DNA of 64,000 nt from Indolivaga macrotermitis. Lineage in GTDB: Bacteria; Bacteroidota; Bacteroidia; Bacteroidales; Dysgonomonadaceae. The stretch's first letter is position 1; every line of letters begins with the position of its first letter. Below are positions 53,291 to 63,007 of the stretch, one piece after another. Under the pieces are notes generated by a model. It had not been told where the DNA came from. It ran no database searches and saw nothing but the letters and a program-made list of their open reading frames with translations. The DNA lies in contig NZ_FQUC01000005.1 of NCBI RefSeq assembly GCF_900128985.1, positions 62,001 through 126,000 of the forward strand. The letters are read 5' to 3'. Both the position numbers and the translations under genes were made by a program.

Positions 53291-54814
53291 TCAATGTTTG
53301 AAGTGACGAACACCTGTCATTACCATAGAGATATTGTGCTCGTTACAATATTCTACAGATAGGTCGTCTCTAACAGATCCACCCGGTTGTATTACTGCCG
53401 TAACACCTTCGTTTCCTGCTATTTCTACACAATCGGGGAAAGGGAAAAACGCATCCGATGCCATAACCGCGCCATGTAAGTCAAACCCGAAGGCATGAGC
53501 CTTGTCTATAGCCTGTCTTAAAGCATCTACCCTTGAAGTTTGTCCGGTACCTGACGCTAATAGCTGATTGTTCTTTACCAGAATAATCGCATTAGACTTT
53601 GTATGTTTTACTAACTTGTTTGCAAAAAGCAAATCAGTTAATTCACTACCTTGCAGTTGCCGATTAGTCGCTAATTTCAGATCCGATTCTGTTTGGATAC
53701 TCAAATCTTTATCTTGAACCAAAACACCATTCAACAGAGAACGGAATTGCTTGGTTTCGGTTAGTTCTTTCTTCTGTACTAAGATAATACGATTTTTCTT
53801 CTGTTCCAAAATTTCCAGAGCATCGGCATCATAAGCCGGAGCAATGATAATTTCGAAGAAGATTGTATTTATCTCTTCGGCTGCAGCTTTGTCTATTTTT
53901 CTGTTTGTTACGATTATACCACCGTAAGCCGAAACAGGGTCTGCCGCTAAAGCATCTTTCCATGCATCCAAAACAGTACTTCTGGTCGCAATACCACAAG
54001 CATTATTATGTTTCAGTATAGCTAATGTAGGTTCTCTGAATTCGCCGATTAGAGAAACAGCTGCATCTACATCCAGCAAATTATTGTATGAAATTTCACG
54101 TCCGTGCAATTGTTCGAACAATGCATCGAAATCTCCATAGTATGCACCCTTCTGATGTGGGTTTTCACCATAACGCAAAGATTTCAAGTTATCTTCTGTT
54201 TTGCGGAAAGCCGACTTTTCTTCACCATCCATATAAGTGAATATTGCAGAGTCATATGCCGACGATACAGCAAATGCTTCCTTTGCAAACCATTTACGGT
54301 CTTCTATATTGGATACACCTTCTTTTTCATCCAATAATTGGGCTAATGCCGGATATTGTTTTTTTGAAGGTACTATCACTACATCATTAAAGTTTTTGGC
54401 TGCGGCTCTTATCAGAGATATTCCACCAATGTCTATCTTTTCGATAATATCTTCGTCTGAAGCTCCCGAAGCTACAGTTTCTTCAAATGGATAAAGGTCT
54501 ACAATAACCAGATCTATATCCAGAATATTATAGGCTTTTTTAGTTTTTACATCTTCCTGTAAATCACGTCTGTTCAGAATACCTCCGAATATTTTCGGGT
54601 GTAATGTTTTTACACGTCCTCCGAATATGGAAGGATATTCAGTCAGTGCTTCCACGGCGGTACATTCGAACCCTAAAGACTCTATAAATTCGCGGGTTCC
54701 TCCGGTTGAGACAAACTGAACACCGAGACTATTCAATTTTTTAAGAATTTCATCCAATCCATCCTTATGAAAGACAGAGACTAAAGCAGTTTTGATTTTT
54801 CTAGAAGAAGGCAT
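53291..54814 (-). CDS. purH: Bifunctional AICAR transformylase / IMP cyclohydrolase
   Basis: Performs the last two steps to IMP. The 507 residues hold the N-terminal cyclohydrolase (MGS-like, VSTGGTREFIESLGF, SLIRAAAKNFNDVVIV) and the transformylase with LKHNNACGIA and a C-terminal DAFFPFPDCVE...GVTAVIQPGGSVRD...HNISMVMTGVRHFKH. Length is typical. Its -7 box lies about 120 bases upstream, leaving a long leader. It precedes mreB and is probably cotranscribed with it. Confidence 0.97.
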   Translation of the reverse strand: MPSSRKIKTALVSVFHKDGLDEILKKLNSLGVQFVSTGGTREFIESLGFECTAVEALTEYPSIFGGRVKTLHPKIFGGILNRRDLQEDVKTKKAYNILDIDLVIVDLYPFEETVASGASDEDIIEKIDIGGISLIRAAAKNFNDVVIVPSKKQYPALAQLLDEKEGVSNIEDRKWFAKEAFAVSSAYDSAIFTYMDGEEKSAFRKTEDNLKSLRYGENPHQKGAYYGDFDALFEQLHGREISYNNLLDVDAAVSLIGEFREPTLAILKHNNACGIATRSTVLDAWKDALAADPVSAYGGIIVTNRKIDKAAAEEINTIFFEIIIAPAYDADALEILEQKKNRIILVQKKELTETKQFRSLLNGVLVQDKDLSIQTESDLKLATNRQLQGSELTDLLFANKLVKHTKSNAIILVKNNQLLASGTGQTSRVDALRQAIDKAHAFGFDLHGAVMASDAFFPFPDCVEIAGNEGVTAVIQPGGSVRDDLSVEYCNEHNISMVMTGVRHFKH

Positions 54815-54933
54815 AATAAGTTACAGAAAGTATATTAATTGTATTTTTTATTTAGTTATCTACAAAGTGATGCATTTCATATAGCAACTAACTAAGTATA
54901 AACCTTATATAATTGTATAGCTTTTACGGCTCA

Positions 54934-54941
54934 CAAAGGTA
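54934..54941 (-). promoter_or_regulatory. Putative -7 box of the purH-mre operon
   Basis: The minus strand reads TACCTTTG, matching TAnnTTTG, about 120 bases before purH. No -33 element was recognised. Confidence 0.4.
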
Positions 54942-55015
54942 TAAAATCTATTTATATAGTGGGTTTTATTAACTAAAGATTTTTTTGATTTTTAGGGTTG
55001 TTTATGAAATAAAAT

Positions 55016-55044
55016 GCTCTTACAGTATATTCTACTGCAAGAGC
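55016..55044 (-). terminator. Terminator after the ROK kinase gene
   Basis: gctcttacagta (55016-55027) pairs with tactgcaagagc (55033-55044) with one mismatch. T-rich on the minus-strand side. Confidence 0.8.
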
Positions 55045-55070
55045 CATTTTTATGACGTAGAGTTTTTCTC

Positions 55071-56036
55071 TTAAAAGTCTTTCACTTCCCAACCTAATGC
55101 ACTGGCACCTAGTACTGCTGCATCGCTTTCTTTCAATTCGGACATCAACAGTTTTACTTTGTTTCTGAATATCGGCAACATGCTTTCTTCCATATGGCGT
55201 TTTACCGGATTGAAAATCAAACTGCCGGCCTTAGTAAGGCCTCCGAACAGGATAATCGCCTCAGGACTTGAGAATGCAACAAAATCGGCAAACGCTTCTC
55301 CTAACAACTGACCTGTGTATTCGAATATTTCTTTAGCTAAAGCATCACCTTGCTGAGCAGCTTCTGCCACATCTTTAGAAGTTATGTCTTCTATATTGAT
55401 ATTACGAAGAATACTTTCATCTTTACGTGAAGCTAAAAACTCTTTAGCTGTACGGGCAACACCTGTAGCAGATGTATATGTTTCAAGACACCCTTTACGC
55501 CCACAACCACACAAGCGTCCGTTAGTACGGCGGATAGTAGTATGACCAAGCTCTCCGGCAAAACCATCGTGTCCATATACTAACTGACCGTTAACAACTA
55601 TACCGCTACCGACACCGGTACCCAGTGTGATTACTATAAAATCTTTCATACCACGGGCTGCGCCATATGTCATCTCACCGATAGCAGCTGCATTGGCATC
55701 ATTGGTAATGGCTACGGGCACTTTCAGGCGATCCGATAACATCTGAGCTAAAGGAATCAAGCCTTTCCATGGTAAGTTCGGTGCAAATTCGATACATCCT
55801 GTAAAAAAGTTTGCATTGGGTGCACCTACCCCGATACCTTTTATATTAGCGATACCACCAACTTGATCTATAACTTCCTGAACGGCCGCTGAAAGGGCTG
55901 TTACATATTCGTTTATTTCTTTATGTGCAGCTGTTTTAATAGAGCCCTGGGCTATAATGTGCCCTCTCTTATCAACTACACCAAAGACAGAATTAGTGCC
56001 GCCGATATCAATACCAATCGCATATGGTTTCTCCAT
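55071..56036 (-). CDS. ROK-family sugar kinase, probable glucokinase
   Basis: A 321-residue ROK kinase that phosphorylates hexoses with ATP. Features are the phosphate-binding IGIDIGGTNSVFGVV (7-21), the catalytic NDANAAAIGE, the ROK signature with TLGTGVGSGIV and LGHTTI, and the zinc motif CGCGRKGCLETYTS. No N-terminal HTH is present, so it is an enzyme rather than a NagC-type repressor. Glucose is the likely substrate, but N-acetylglucosamine or mannose is possible. It is a single gene. Confidence 0.9.
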   Translation of the reverse strand: MEKPYAIGIDIGGTNSVFGVVDKRGHIIAQGSIKTAAHKEINEYVTALSAAVQEVIDQVGGIANIKGIGVGAPNANFFTGCIEFAPNLPWKGLIPLAQMLSDRLKVPVAITNDANAAAIGEMTYGAARGMKDFIVITLGTGVGSGIVVNGQLVYGHDGFAGELGHTTIRRTNGRLCGCGRKGCLETYTSATGVARTAKEFLASRKDESILRNINIEDITSKDVAEAAQQGDALAKEIFEYTGQLLGEAFADFVAFSSPEAIILFGGLTKAGSLIFNPVKRHMEESMLPIFRNKVKLLMSELKESDAAVLGASALGWEVKDF

Positions 56037-56223
56037 GATAATTTTATATATTATAATTCAACAATGACTAGTTTCGATCTATGAACAAGAATTACTTATT
56101 ATATTATACCGGATTTCATAATAGTAGGAAATTGTAAAACCCGGCTCTTTTTATAAAAGCATACAAATATAAATTTTTATTTGCTATAATTAAAGCTTTA
56201 ATGTCATAGAAATGTGTATGTTT

Positions 56224-57321
56224 TTACTCTTTGAAGTATGTATTTAACACTTTTTTGGCAGCAACAAACGAACTGATCTGCGAATTTAAAACTTGTTGCT
56301 CACATATTTTCAGTTCATTCTGTATCTCCGGGTTATTGTAAAATTTAGATTTTAACTGTTCATTTATTGTTTCATACATCCAATATTTGGACTGTTCGTT
56401 GCGCCGGTGTTCAAAATATCCGTTTTTACGGGTAAACTCGACATAGTCGCCAACCATATTCCAAATCTCTTTAATACCCGTACCATAATACCCCGAGTAA
56501 AGTAATACTTTAGGTGACCATCCCGATTCGGGTAAAGGAAACAGATGTAAAGCATTTCTGAAATGTGCCTGAGCCAATTTGGCTTTTTCTATATTATCAC
56601 CGTCAGCTTTATTTATAATAATACCGTCAGCCATTTCCATAATTCCACGTTTGATACCTTGCAGTTCGTCTCCTGTTCCTGCCAATTGTATCAACAGGAA
56701 AAAGTCGACCATAGAATGCACGGCTGTTTCGGACTGCCCTACTCCCACGGTTTCTATTATAATCTTATTGAATCCGGCTGCTTCACATAGAATAATCGTT
56801 TCCCTTGTTTTCCGGGCAACACCACCTAATGATCCTGCTGATGGCGAAGGGCGTATAAACGCATTCTTGGCAACACTCAATCGCTCCATACGGGTCTTAT
56901 CACCCAGTATACTTCCTTTCGACACCTCACTCGAAGGGTCAATAGCCAGTACTGCTAGTTTTTCTTCCGGATTGTTATCCAAAAGATACATACCAAATGA
57001 ATCTATTGAGGTACTTTTTCCGGCTCCGGGTACACCTGTCAAACCAACACGTAACGAGTTACCCGAATACGGCAAGCATTTTTCTATTATTTCCTGAGCT
57101 GTTGCCTGATGTTCGAACTTCGCACTTTCGACAAGGGTCACAGCCTGACTCAGTAAGGAGATATCGCCTTTGACAATTCCTTCGACGTATTCACTTACTG
57201 TATATATTTTCTTTTTGAAGCGTTTAAAGTCCTTTAAATAAGGATTTACCATAGGCTTATCCGATGTTCCTTCGTTTACTTGTAACGAGTGGAACCGGCA
57301 ATCATTTTCGGGATGTTCCAT
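56224..57321 (-). CDS. meaB: Methylmalonyl-CoA mutase chaperone GTPase MeaB
   Basis: A G3E-family GTPase that loads and protects adenosylcobalamin-dependent methylmalonyl-CoA mutase. The 365 residues show Walker A GVPGAGKST (96-104), VLAIDPSSEVSKGSILGDKTRM, and VGVGQSE with NKADGDN as guanine-specificity motif. Its presence implies a B12-dependent succinate-propionate route in the organism; the mutase genes are not in this window. It stands alone, 187 bases from the ROK gene. Confidence 0.95.
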   Translation of the reverse strand: MEHPENDCRFHSLQVNEGTSDKPMVNPYLKDFKRFKKKIYTVSEYVEGIVKGDISLLSQAVTLVESAKFEHQATAQEIIEKCLPYSGNSLRVGLTGVPGAGKSTSIDSFGMYLLDNNPEEKLAVLAIDPSSEVSKGSILGDKTRMERLSVAKNAFIRPSPSAGSLGGVARKTRETIILCEAAGFNKIIIETVGVGQSETAVHSMVDFFLLIQLAGTGDELQGIKRGIMEMADGIIINKADGDNIEKAKLAQAHFRNALHLFPLPESGWSPKVLLYSGYYGTGIKEIWNMVGDYVEFTRKNGYFEHRRNEQSKYWMYETINEQLKSKFYNNPEIQNELKICEQQVLNSQISSFVAAKKVLNTYFKE

Positions 57322-57397
57322 ACTAAATTAATATTAATAAGTAACGATATACAAAAGGGTTCAAACCCTACTTATATGTAAAGATAGGATAAAAATA

Positions 57398-57436
57398 AAA
57401 AAGACTGAAAAAGTTTGCACCTTATTCAGCCTTTTT
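57398..57436 (-). terminator. Terminator after the DUF1573 gene
   Basis: aaaaagactgaa (57398-57409) pairs with ttcagccttttt (57425-57436) through one G-U. T-rich on the minus strand. Confidence 0.75.
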
Positions 57437-57454
57437 AAATATGTTTTACCGTAA

Positions 57455-57841
57455 TTACTTGCGAGGCAATACTTCTCCTTTTATAGACAAGGTGTATACC
57501 TGATCAGCTTCGTTTGTAAATACTGTTATGCGTTTGTCGAAACTACCTACACGGCCTGTAGTAGAATAACTCACCTTAATAGTACCTTTTTTACCGGGTA
57601 ATACAGGATCTTTGGTATAAGATGGTGTAGTACATCCGCAAGTTGTTCTGATATCCTGAATAATCAAAGGTTTGTCGCCTGTGTTTGTAAATTGGAATTC
57701 AGTAGAAGCCGAACCAACTTCTTCTGCAATTTTACCAAAATCGTGTGTTAATGATACGAATTTAGCATCACCGTTTTTTTGGGCCATTAAACAAGTGATA
57801 CTTACCACCATGGCTATCAATAACAAGCTCATTTTTTTCAT
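57455..57841 (-). CDS. DUF1573 secreted protein
   Basis: A 128-residue exported protein with signal MKKMSLLLIAMVVSITCLMAQ and one DUF1573 immunoglobulin-like domain: FVSLTHDFGKIAEEVGSASTEFQFTNTGDKPLII, then RTTCGCTTPSYTKDPVLPGKKGTIKVSY. The CGC pair is characteristic of the family. The role is unknown; these proteins are abundant in Bacteroidetes periplasm or surface. It is a single gene with a terminator. Confidence 0.92.
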   Translation of the reverse strand: MKKMSLLLIAMVVSITCLMAQKNGDAKFVSLTHDFGKIAEEVGSASTEFQFTNTGDKPLIIQDIRTTCGCTTPSYTKDPVLPGKKGTIKVSYSTTGRVGSFDKRITVFTNEADQVYTLSIKGEVLPRK

Positions 57842-57907
57842 AATTGTCTTCTTAATTAGTTAGAGTACTGCACAAAGTTATAAATAATAGATTAAGCAAT
57901 ACATTTT

Positions 57908-58462
57908 TTAAATATTATTTAGATATATATCTTGTTTATAAACTTCTTTATAAATAGTATTCTTTACCTTTTCGAAATCGGTCGGGAAATTTAAGTCCCT
58001 GTATGTAAGCATCAACATCGGTATACTATCATATCCTTCCACATAGGGCGGCTGGGCATATTCCATATCCCATATCTCGAAACCAAGCTTTTCATAGAAT
58101 CTGTATCTCCGGGCGGCAAAGTCAGATGACCCAGGCAATTCTATTTCGCCAACCAATGGTTGTTTTGTTCCGGCTATAAGTGCCTGCATAGCTTTACTGC
58201 CCGATCCACTATTCCGTTGCTCGGGACTGATGGCAAAGTGCTCTATAAATAAAAACGAATTTAAATCCCAAATTGTTACAAACCCTACACGAACTTCTTC
58301 TTCGTTCACTAACAGAAAAACCGAAAACCGTTTGTCTTCGTCCATAACGTGGTGCATCTCAAGCACGGGACGCCGTTCGTTAGCCGGAAAACTTTCGATA
58401 TACAGTTTCTCCACAAATTCCAAATCCGATTTATTTTCAATAGTTACTTTTCGTAAAATCAT
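57908..58462 (-). CDS. GNAT family N-acetyltransferase
   Basis: A 184-residue acetyltransferase with the acetyl-CoA segment ISPEQRNSGSGSKAMQALI (about 79-97), where the usual GxG loop reads NSGSGS, and a C-terminal YRFYEKLGFEIW followed by QPPYVEGYDSIPMLMLTY. The target is unknown. It lies 64 bases downstream of ftsE on the same strand and could be read through from the his operon. Confidence 0.85.
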   Translation of the reverse strand: MILRKVTIENKSDLEFVEKLYIESFPANERRPVLEMHHVMDEDKRFSVFLLVNEEEVRVGFVTIWDLNSFLFIEHFAISPEQRNSGSGSKAMQALIAGTKQPLVGEIELPGSSDFAARRYRFYEKLGFEIWDMEYAQPPYVEGYDSIPMLMLTYRDLNFPTDFEKVKNTIYKEVYKQDIYLNNI

Positions 58463-58526
58463 GTTCTATCTATTTTAATCTATTTGAAAGTAAGTTTTTA
58501 CACTTACCCGAATAAAAAGTGAGTTT

Positions 58527-59225
58527 TTAATTCGAATGCTGACCAGCGGATGAAGATAGTATAACTTCTTTCATCGACCCGTCGTCACACTTGATAATAC
58601 GTCCCTGAAACCGTTGGACAATAGCATAATTATGTGTAGACATTATCACGGTTGTTCCCTTTTGCGATATCTCATGCAATAGTTTTACTATCTGGGTACC
58701 TGTTTCGGGATCTAAGTTGCCGGTAGGCTCATCAGCTAGAATCAAGTCAGGCGAATTGAGCAGAGCACGTGCTATTACTATACGCTGTTGCTCACCACCC
58801 GAAAGTTCATGAGGCATCTTGTAACCTTTGTTTTGCATACCTACTTGCGTAAGTACTTCTCGTATACGGTTATTTATAGCATCCTGACTATCCCAACCTG
58901 TTGCTTTAAGCACAAATTCAAGATTTTTTTCAGCGGAACGGTCTATCAGAAGCTGAAAGTCCTGAAATACAATTCCGATCTTTCTTCTGAGGAATGGTAT
59001 TTCTTTCCGCTTCATATTATTGAGGCAATAGTCGAGAATATATCCGGTACCCCCATCAAGAGGTACTTCATGATACAGGCTTTTCAAAAAAGTACTTTTA
59101 CCTGATCCTACTTTCCCGATCAGATAAACAAAATCTCCGGACGAAATCTGAACATTCAGGTTTTGTAATATCTGATTTCCGTCGCGGCTAAGCCCTACTT
59201 CCTTATAATCGACAATGATGCCCAT
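58527..59225 (-). CDS. ftsE: FtsE-type ABC ATPase
   Basis: A 232-residue ABC ATP-binding protein resembling cell-division FtsE, which with FtsX controls peptidoglycan hydrolases at the septum. Walker [10 protein letters not shown] (37-45), Q-loop VFQDFQLL, signature LSGGEQQR, Walker [13 protein letters not shown] and switch STHNY are all present. No ftsX is adjacent; instead it follows hisIE by 6 bases, so it appears to be expressed from the histidine operon. A LolD/MacB-type role is the alternative. Confidence 0.85.
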   Translation of the reverse strand: MGIIVDYKEVGLSRDGNQILQNLNVQISSGDFVYLIGKVGSGKSTFLKSLYHEVPLDGGTGYILDYCLNNMKRKEIPFLRRKIGIVFQDFQLLIDRSAEKNLEFVLKATGWDSQDAINNRIREVLTQVGMQNKGYKMPHELSGGEQQRIVIARALLNSPDLILADEPTGNLDPETGTQIVKLLHEISQKGTTVIMSTHNYAIVQRFQGRIIKCDDGSMKEVILSSSAGQHSN

Positions 59226-59231
59226 AACCGT

Positions 59232-59828
59232 TTATTTTTTATGTCTTTTTTGCAATTCGCGAGACAAATCTTCGATGCTCAACCCTTTTGATGTAAGCAA
59301 TACAATAAGGTGGTATAACATATCAGCCGATTCATAGATCAGACGGTCATCCGTACCGTTACAAGCTTCGATAACCGATTCGATGGCTTCTTCGCCTACT
59401 TTTTGAGCCATACGGTTTACCCCCGATTGAAATAGGGATGTGGTGTAAGATCCTTCCGGCATTTCTTTATAGCGTTTTTCTATAAAATGCTGCAGATACT
59501 TAAAGAATAACACATCTTCTTTGTTCTTTTCATCAAAACAGGTATCACTGCCGGTATGACAAACAGGTCCTACAGGATTTACCTTTATAAGAAGCGTATC
59601 GCGGTCACAATCCTCTTTTATACTTACCACATTCAGATAGTTGCCACTCTCCTCTCCTTTTGTCCAAAGTCGTTGTTTGGTACGGCTGAAAAATGTCACC
59701 TTTCCCAATTCCTGGGTTTTAGCTAAAGCTTCTTCATTCATATAGCCCAACATCAACACTTTAGATGTTTCATTGTCCTGTATGATGGCGGGAATCAATC
59801 CTCCTGTTTTTTCAAAATCCAAATTCAT
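59232..59828 (-). CDS. hisI: Bifunctional phosphoribosyl-AMP cyclohydrolase / phosphoribosyl-ATP pyrophosphatase
   Basis: A HisIE fusion catalysing the second and third histidine steps. The N-terminal cyclohydrolase (1-~105) has MLGYMNEEAL, FFSRTKQRLWTKGEESGN and the metal-binding CDRDTLL and CHTGSDTCF; the C-terminal pyrophosphatase (~110-198) has SYTTSLF, QKVGEEAIESVIEA and ESADMLYHLIVLL. The 198 residues match the fused form. It is the last his gene, followed after 6 bases by ftsE. Confidence 0.96.
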   Translation of the reverse strand: MNLDFEKTGGLIPAIIQDNETSKVLMLGYMNEEALAKTQELGKVTFFSRTKQRLWTKGEESGNYLNVVSIKEDCDRDTLLIKVNPVGPVCHTGSDTCFDEKNKEDVLFFKYLQHFIEKRYKEMPEGSYTTSLFQSGVNRMAQKVGEEAIESVIEACNGTDDRLIYESADMLYHLIVLLTSKGLSIEDLSRELQKRHKK

Positions 59829-59943
59829 CGGTTTCTCTGTTATATACGATATTATTGTATCTATCGTAGATTCGTCTTTTAGTAAACAACTTATATTATA
59901 AAAAGATCAGTCGCAGCCGAAAAAAGCTCGGCTATTACTTCCT

Positions 59944-60696
59944 CTATCTGACACTAATTCCTTCAGTACGAAGGTACTGTTTTAAATCTTTAATTGCAAT
60001 TTCTCCAAAATGAAATACACTGGCTGCCAAAGCGGCATCTGCCTTCCCTTGGGTAAATGTATCTCTGAAGTGCTCCATAGTTCCGGCTCCTCCTGATGCT
60101 ATAACCGGAATATTGAGGGACTCCGATAAACGGCATAAGGCTTCGTTCGCATACCCTTGTTTCACTCCGTCATGATCCATACTGGTAAACAATATTTCAC
60201 CGGCACCACGATCTTCGGCTTCTTTAGCCCATGTAAACAAATCTTTATCTGTAACATTACGTCCTCCACTGGTGTAACACATCCATTTGCCATTATCAAA
60301 ACGGGCATCTATGGCACACACGCATACCTGCGAACCAAAATTGGTTGCAATATCATTAATTATCTGAGGATTGCGCAAGGCTGTAGAGTTAACCGAGACT
60401 TTATCTGCTCCGGCTCCCAGTAAACGGGCTACATCGGACAGTTCGTTAATTCCGCCGCCTACAGTAAAAGGAATACTGATATTCAAAGCGATACGTTCTA
60501 CCAGATCGGTAAAAGTTTTTCGACCTTCGTGTGTCGCGGTTATATCCAGAAAAACGAGCTCATCGGCACCTTCTGCACTATACTTTTTAGCTAATTCAAC
60601 AGGGTCACCTGCATTTCTGAGATTAACGAAATTGATACCCTTAACGGTAGTGCCATCTTTAATATCAAGACAAGGTATTATTCTTTTTGCTAGCAT
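59944..60696 (-). CDS. hisF: Imidazole glycerol phosphate synthase subunit HisF
   Basis: The cyclase half of IGP synthase, partner of HisH. From the ATG at 60696 ([15 protein letters not shown]) the product has 250 residues with the catalytic Asp11 and Asp130 ([10 protein letters not shown]) of the (beta/alpha)8 barrel in canonical places. A longer frame from 60735 is rejected because it disrupts the conserved start. The start shares one base with the stop of the GNAT gene upstream (TAATG). A 115-base gap with no clear signal precedes hisIE. Confidence 0.96.
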   Translation of the reverse strand: MLAKRIIPCLDIKDGTTVKGINFVNLRNAGDPVELAKKYSAEGADELVFLDITATHEGRKTFTDLVERIALNISIPFTVGGGINELSDVARLLGAGADKVSVNSTALRNPQIINDIATNFGSQVCVCAIDARFDNGKWMCYTSGGRNVTDKDLFTWAKEAEDRGAGEILFTSMDHDGVKQGYANEALCRLSESLNIPVIASGGAGTMEHFRDTFTQGKADAALAASVFHFGEIAIKDLKQYLRTEGISVR

Positions 60697-61154
60697 TATT
60701 CTAAGTCCATTGTTAAACGTATCATATGAATACATTCTATCCCGTTTTCAAATATGGGTTCGGGGCAGTACTTTCTGAAAAAGTTATAATCGACAGATGT
60801 AATTGCAAAGCCGCATTTCTGATATAAAGCCAATTGTCCTATTCCGGCATTGCCTGTGCCTACTTCCATTGTTTTATATCCCCTGCTGCGGGCAACTTCA
60901 ATACTATGATAAACTAACTTCTTCCCATAGCCTTTTCCCTGATATTTCTCATCAACAGCCAGATTTACCAGTTCAATAGTAAAGGGTCGTGTCGGTAAAA
61001 GAACATATTCGCCTATAGCTTCATTATCTGAATATCCAACGAAGCAATCTCCTCTGTTCAGGTAATCTTCAACAGCTTCTTTATTCGGATCCGCCAATGA
61101 TAGCAAATCATAAGGAATCTTTCCGGTTGTTTTGTCTAAGATTTTAATATCCAT
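60696..61154 (-). CDS. GNAT acetyltransferase inside the his operon
   Basis: A 152-residue GNAT with the acetyl-CoA loop [19 protein letters not shown] (about 69-85) and the C-terminal [19 protein letters not shown]. It is placed between hisA and hisF, 13 bases after hisA and overlapping hisF by one base, so it is coexpressed with histidine synthesis although no acetylation step is known in that pathway. The substrate is unknown. It may use the operon only for expression. Confidence 0.85.
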   Translation of the reverse strand: MDIKILDKTTGKIPYDLLSLADPNKEAVEDYLNRGDCFVGYSDNEAIGEYVLLPTRPFTIELVNLAVDEKYQGKGYGKKLVYHSIEVARSRGYKTMEVGTGNAGIGQLALYQKCGFAITSVDYNFFRKYCPEPIFENGIECIHMIRLTMDLE

Positions 61155-61167
61155 CCTGGAAGGAGTA

Positions 61168-61893
61168 TTATCGATCCTGCAATTCTGCCAGTTCTTTTAA
61201 TGTTATCTTATTTTCGTAGATAGCTTTCCCCATAATAATAGCAGGAACACCTGCCGCTTCCAGATTCAGTATATCCTGTTTGCACGACACTCCGCCACTT
61301 GCGATCAGGTAAACCCCTGGAATATGTTCCAGAATCTTTTTATATAGTTCAACAGCTGGCCCTCCCAACATACCGTCTTTGGATATATCGGTACAGACTA
61401 CCTTTTGTACTCCGTATTGTATATAATTAGAAATGTAGGGAACAACAGCCAGACTGGTTGCTTCCTGCCATCCTGATACCGCTATCTGGTTATTCTTGCT
61501 ATCGGCTCCCAGTATGATTTTATCGCCACCGTATTTATTTACCCACGATACAAACAATTTGCGGTTCTTTGCCGCAACACTACCTCCTGTAACCATGGCC
61601 GCACCTGCAGCAAATGCAATATCGATATCTTCGTCGCTCTGAATACCACCGCCAAAATCTATAACCAAAGATGTATGTGTGGCGATATCTTCTAACACTT
61701 TATGATTGATAACATGCTTGGCTTTAGCTCCATCGAGATCTACAAGATGCACACGGTGGATACCGGCATCCTCAAATTGCTTAGCAACTTCGAGAGGATT
61801 TTCGTTATAAATAGTTTTTGTATTATAATCTCCCTGAGACAGCCTCACGCATTTACCATCGATAATGTCGATAGCCGGAATTATTTCTATCAT
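61168..61893 (-). CDS. hisA: Phosphoribosylformimino-AICAR-ribotide isomerase HisA
   Basis: The fourth-step isomerase of histidine synthesis, a 241-residue (beta/alpha)8 barrel with Asp9 in IPAIDIIDGKCVRL and the phosphate-binding GGGIQS and ASGGVS. Its start overlaps the hisH stop by 4 bases (ATGA). Standard length. Confidence 0.96.
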   Translation of the reverse strand: MIEIIPAIDIIDGKCVRLSQGDYNTKTIYNENPLEVAKQFEDAGIHRVHLVDLDGAKAKHVINHKVLEDIATHTSLVIDFGGGIQSDEDIDIAFAAGAAMVTGGSVAAKNRKLFVSWVNKYGGDKIILGADSKNNQIAVSGWQEATSLAVVPYISNYIQYGVQKVVCTDISKDGMLGGPAVELYKKILEHIPGVYLIASGGVSCKQDILNLEAAGVPAIIMGKAIYENKITLKELAELQDR

Positions 61894-62480
61894 AACTTTA
61901 AGAAATTAGTTAATATCTGTTCGCCTACACTTCCACTCTTTTCGGGGTGAAACTGTGTTGCGTAAAAATTATCTTTGTGTAGCGCAGCACTAAACGGTAA
62001 AACATAATCCGTTACGGCTGTGGTATATATGTTAAGCGGCACATAATAACTATGCACAAAATATACATATTGGTTCTCGAGCGACGGATCAAACAGAGGT
62101 AATTTTACATCCTGTATTGTATTCCAACCCATATGTGGAATTTTGTCTTCATGCCTTTCGGGAATAAACCGTTTCACTCCGGTATCAAAAACACCAAGGC
62201 AATCGGTATCTGCTTCTTCCGAATGTTTGCACATAAGTTGCATACCCAGACATATACCTAAAACAGGCTGTTTTAAGTTCCGGATCAAAGTATCCAAGCC
62301 GTTTTCATGCAAATATTTCATGGTTGTACCAGCTTCTCCCACTCCCGGAAATATCACCTTGTTGGCACTCTCTATCAGTTTTTTGTCGTCTGTTACAGTA
62401 GCTTCTACTCCGAGCCGTTTCATTGCCGAATCGACTGAGAATATATTGCCTGCATTGTATTTTATAATAACAACACTCAT
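61890..62480 (-). CDS. hisH: Imidazole glycerol phosphate synthase subunit HisH
   Basis: The glutaminase half of IGP synthase, feeding ammonia to HisF. A class I amidotransferase of 196 residues with Cys77 in GICLGMQLM and the His-Glu pair in QFHPEKSG. Its start shares one base with the stop of the TlpA-like gene (TAATG at 62478-62482). hisB, hisC, hisD and hisG are not in the window. Confidence 0.96.
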   Translation of the reverse strand: MSVVIIKYNAGNIFSVDSAMKRLGVEATVTDDKKLIESANKVIFPGVGEAGTTMKYLHENGLDTLIRNLKQPVLGICLGMQLMCKHSEEADTDCLGVFDTGVKRFIPERHEDKIPHMGWNTIQDVKLPLFDPSLENQYVYFVHSYYVPLNIYTTAVTDYVLPFSAALHKDNFYATQFHPEKSGSVGEQILTNFLKL

Positions 62481-63007
62481 TATTTCAAAAGATTATCTAT
62501 CACCTTCACCATTTCATTAAACTCCTCCGGATCATATAATCTGGTAAGCATTACTATTTTGCCATCCTTACCGATTATAACATTACGGGTAATACCTGCA
62601 TCCTTTTCGGCATACAGTTCGAATATTCCGGCTTTCGGGTCTAAACCGATAGGATACGTTACTCCTGTTTTCTTAGCAAAAGCCAATACTGTTTCAGCCG
62701 GTTCATCCCTGTCAATACCATAAAGGGCAAATTCGGGATTCGATTTATGCTTCTGCCATATATCAGATTCGATAAAAGGCATTTCCTTGCGGCATACGCC
62801 ACACCAACTCGCCGTAAACTGAAGCATTACTACTTTGCCCCGCAAGTCCGAAAGTTTCATTACCGAACCATCAGGCATCGACATAGTAAAGTCAGGTGCT
62901 GCATCTCCTACTTTAACCAGATACTTGCGGTCTCCGGTAGTATCCTGTGCGAAAGTATTGCCCAGCACAGCCAGTAAGAAAACGGATATAAAAATGATAT
63001 GTTTCAT
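62480..63007 (-). CDS. TlpA-family thioredoxin-like protein
   Basis: A 175-residue exported thiol-disulfide protein with signal MKHIIFISVFLLAVLGNTFAQ, the segment APDFTMSMPDGSVMKLSDLRGKVVMLQFTASW and the redox motif CGVC followed by RKEMPF, as in ResA/TlpA. It probably reduces periplasmic disulfides; the target is unknown. It overlaps its neighbours VanZ and hisH by one base each, so it belongs to the transcript that reads into the his genes. Confidence 0.92.
   Translation of the reverse strand: MKHIIFISVFLLAVLGNTFAQDTTGDRKYLVKVGDAAPDFTMSMPDGSVMKLSDLRGKVVMLQFTASWCGVCRKEMPFIESDIWQKHKSNPEFALYGIDRDEPAETVLAFAKKTGVTYPIGLDPKAGIFELYAEKDAGITRNVIIGKDGKIVMLTRLYDPEEFNEMVKVIDNLLK

Noticed and set aside
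56579-57097. 172-codon plus-strand open frame
   Set aside because: Antisense to meaB over its GTPase motifs; composition typical of a shadow frame.
59829-59943. Gap between hisF and hisIE as a small gene or regulator site
   Set aside because: No open frame or clear hairpin beyond a weak gccgaa/ctcggc pairing.
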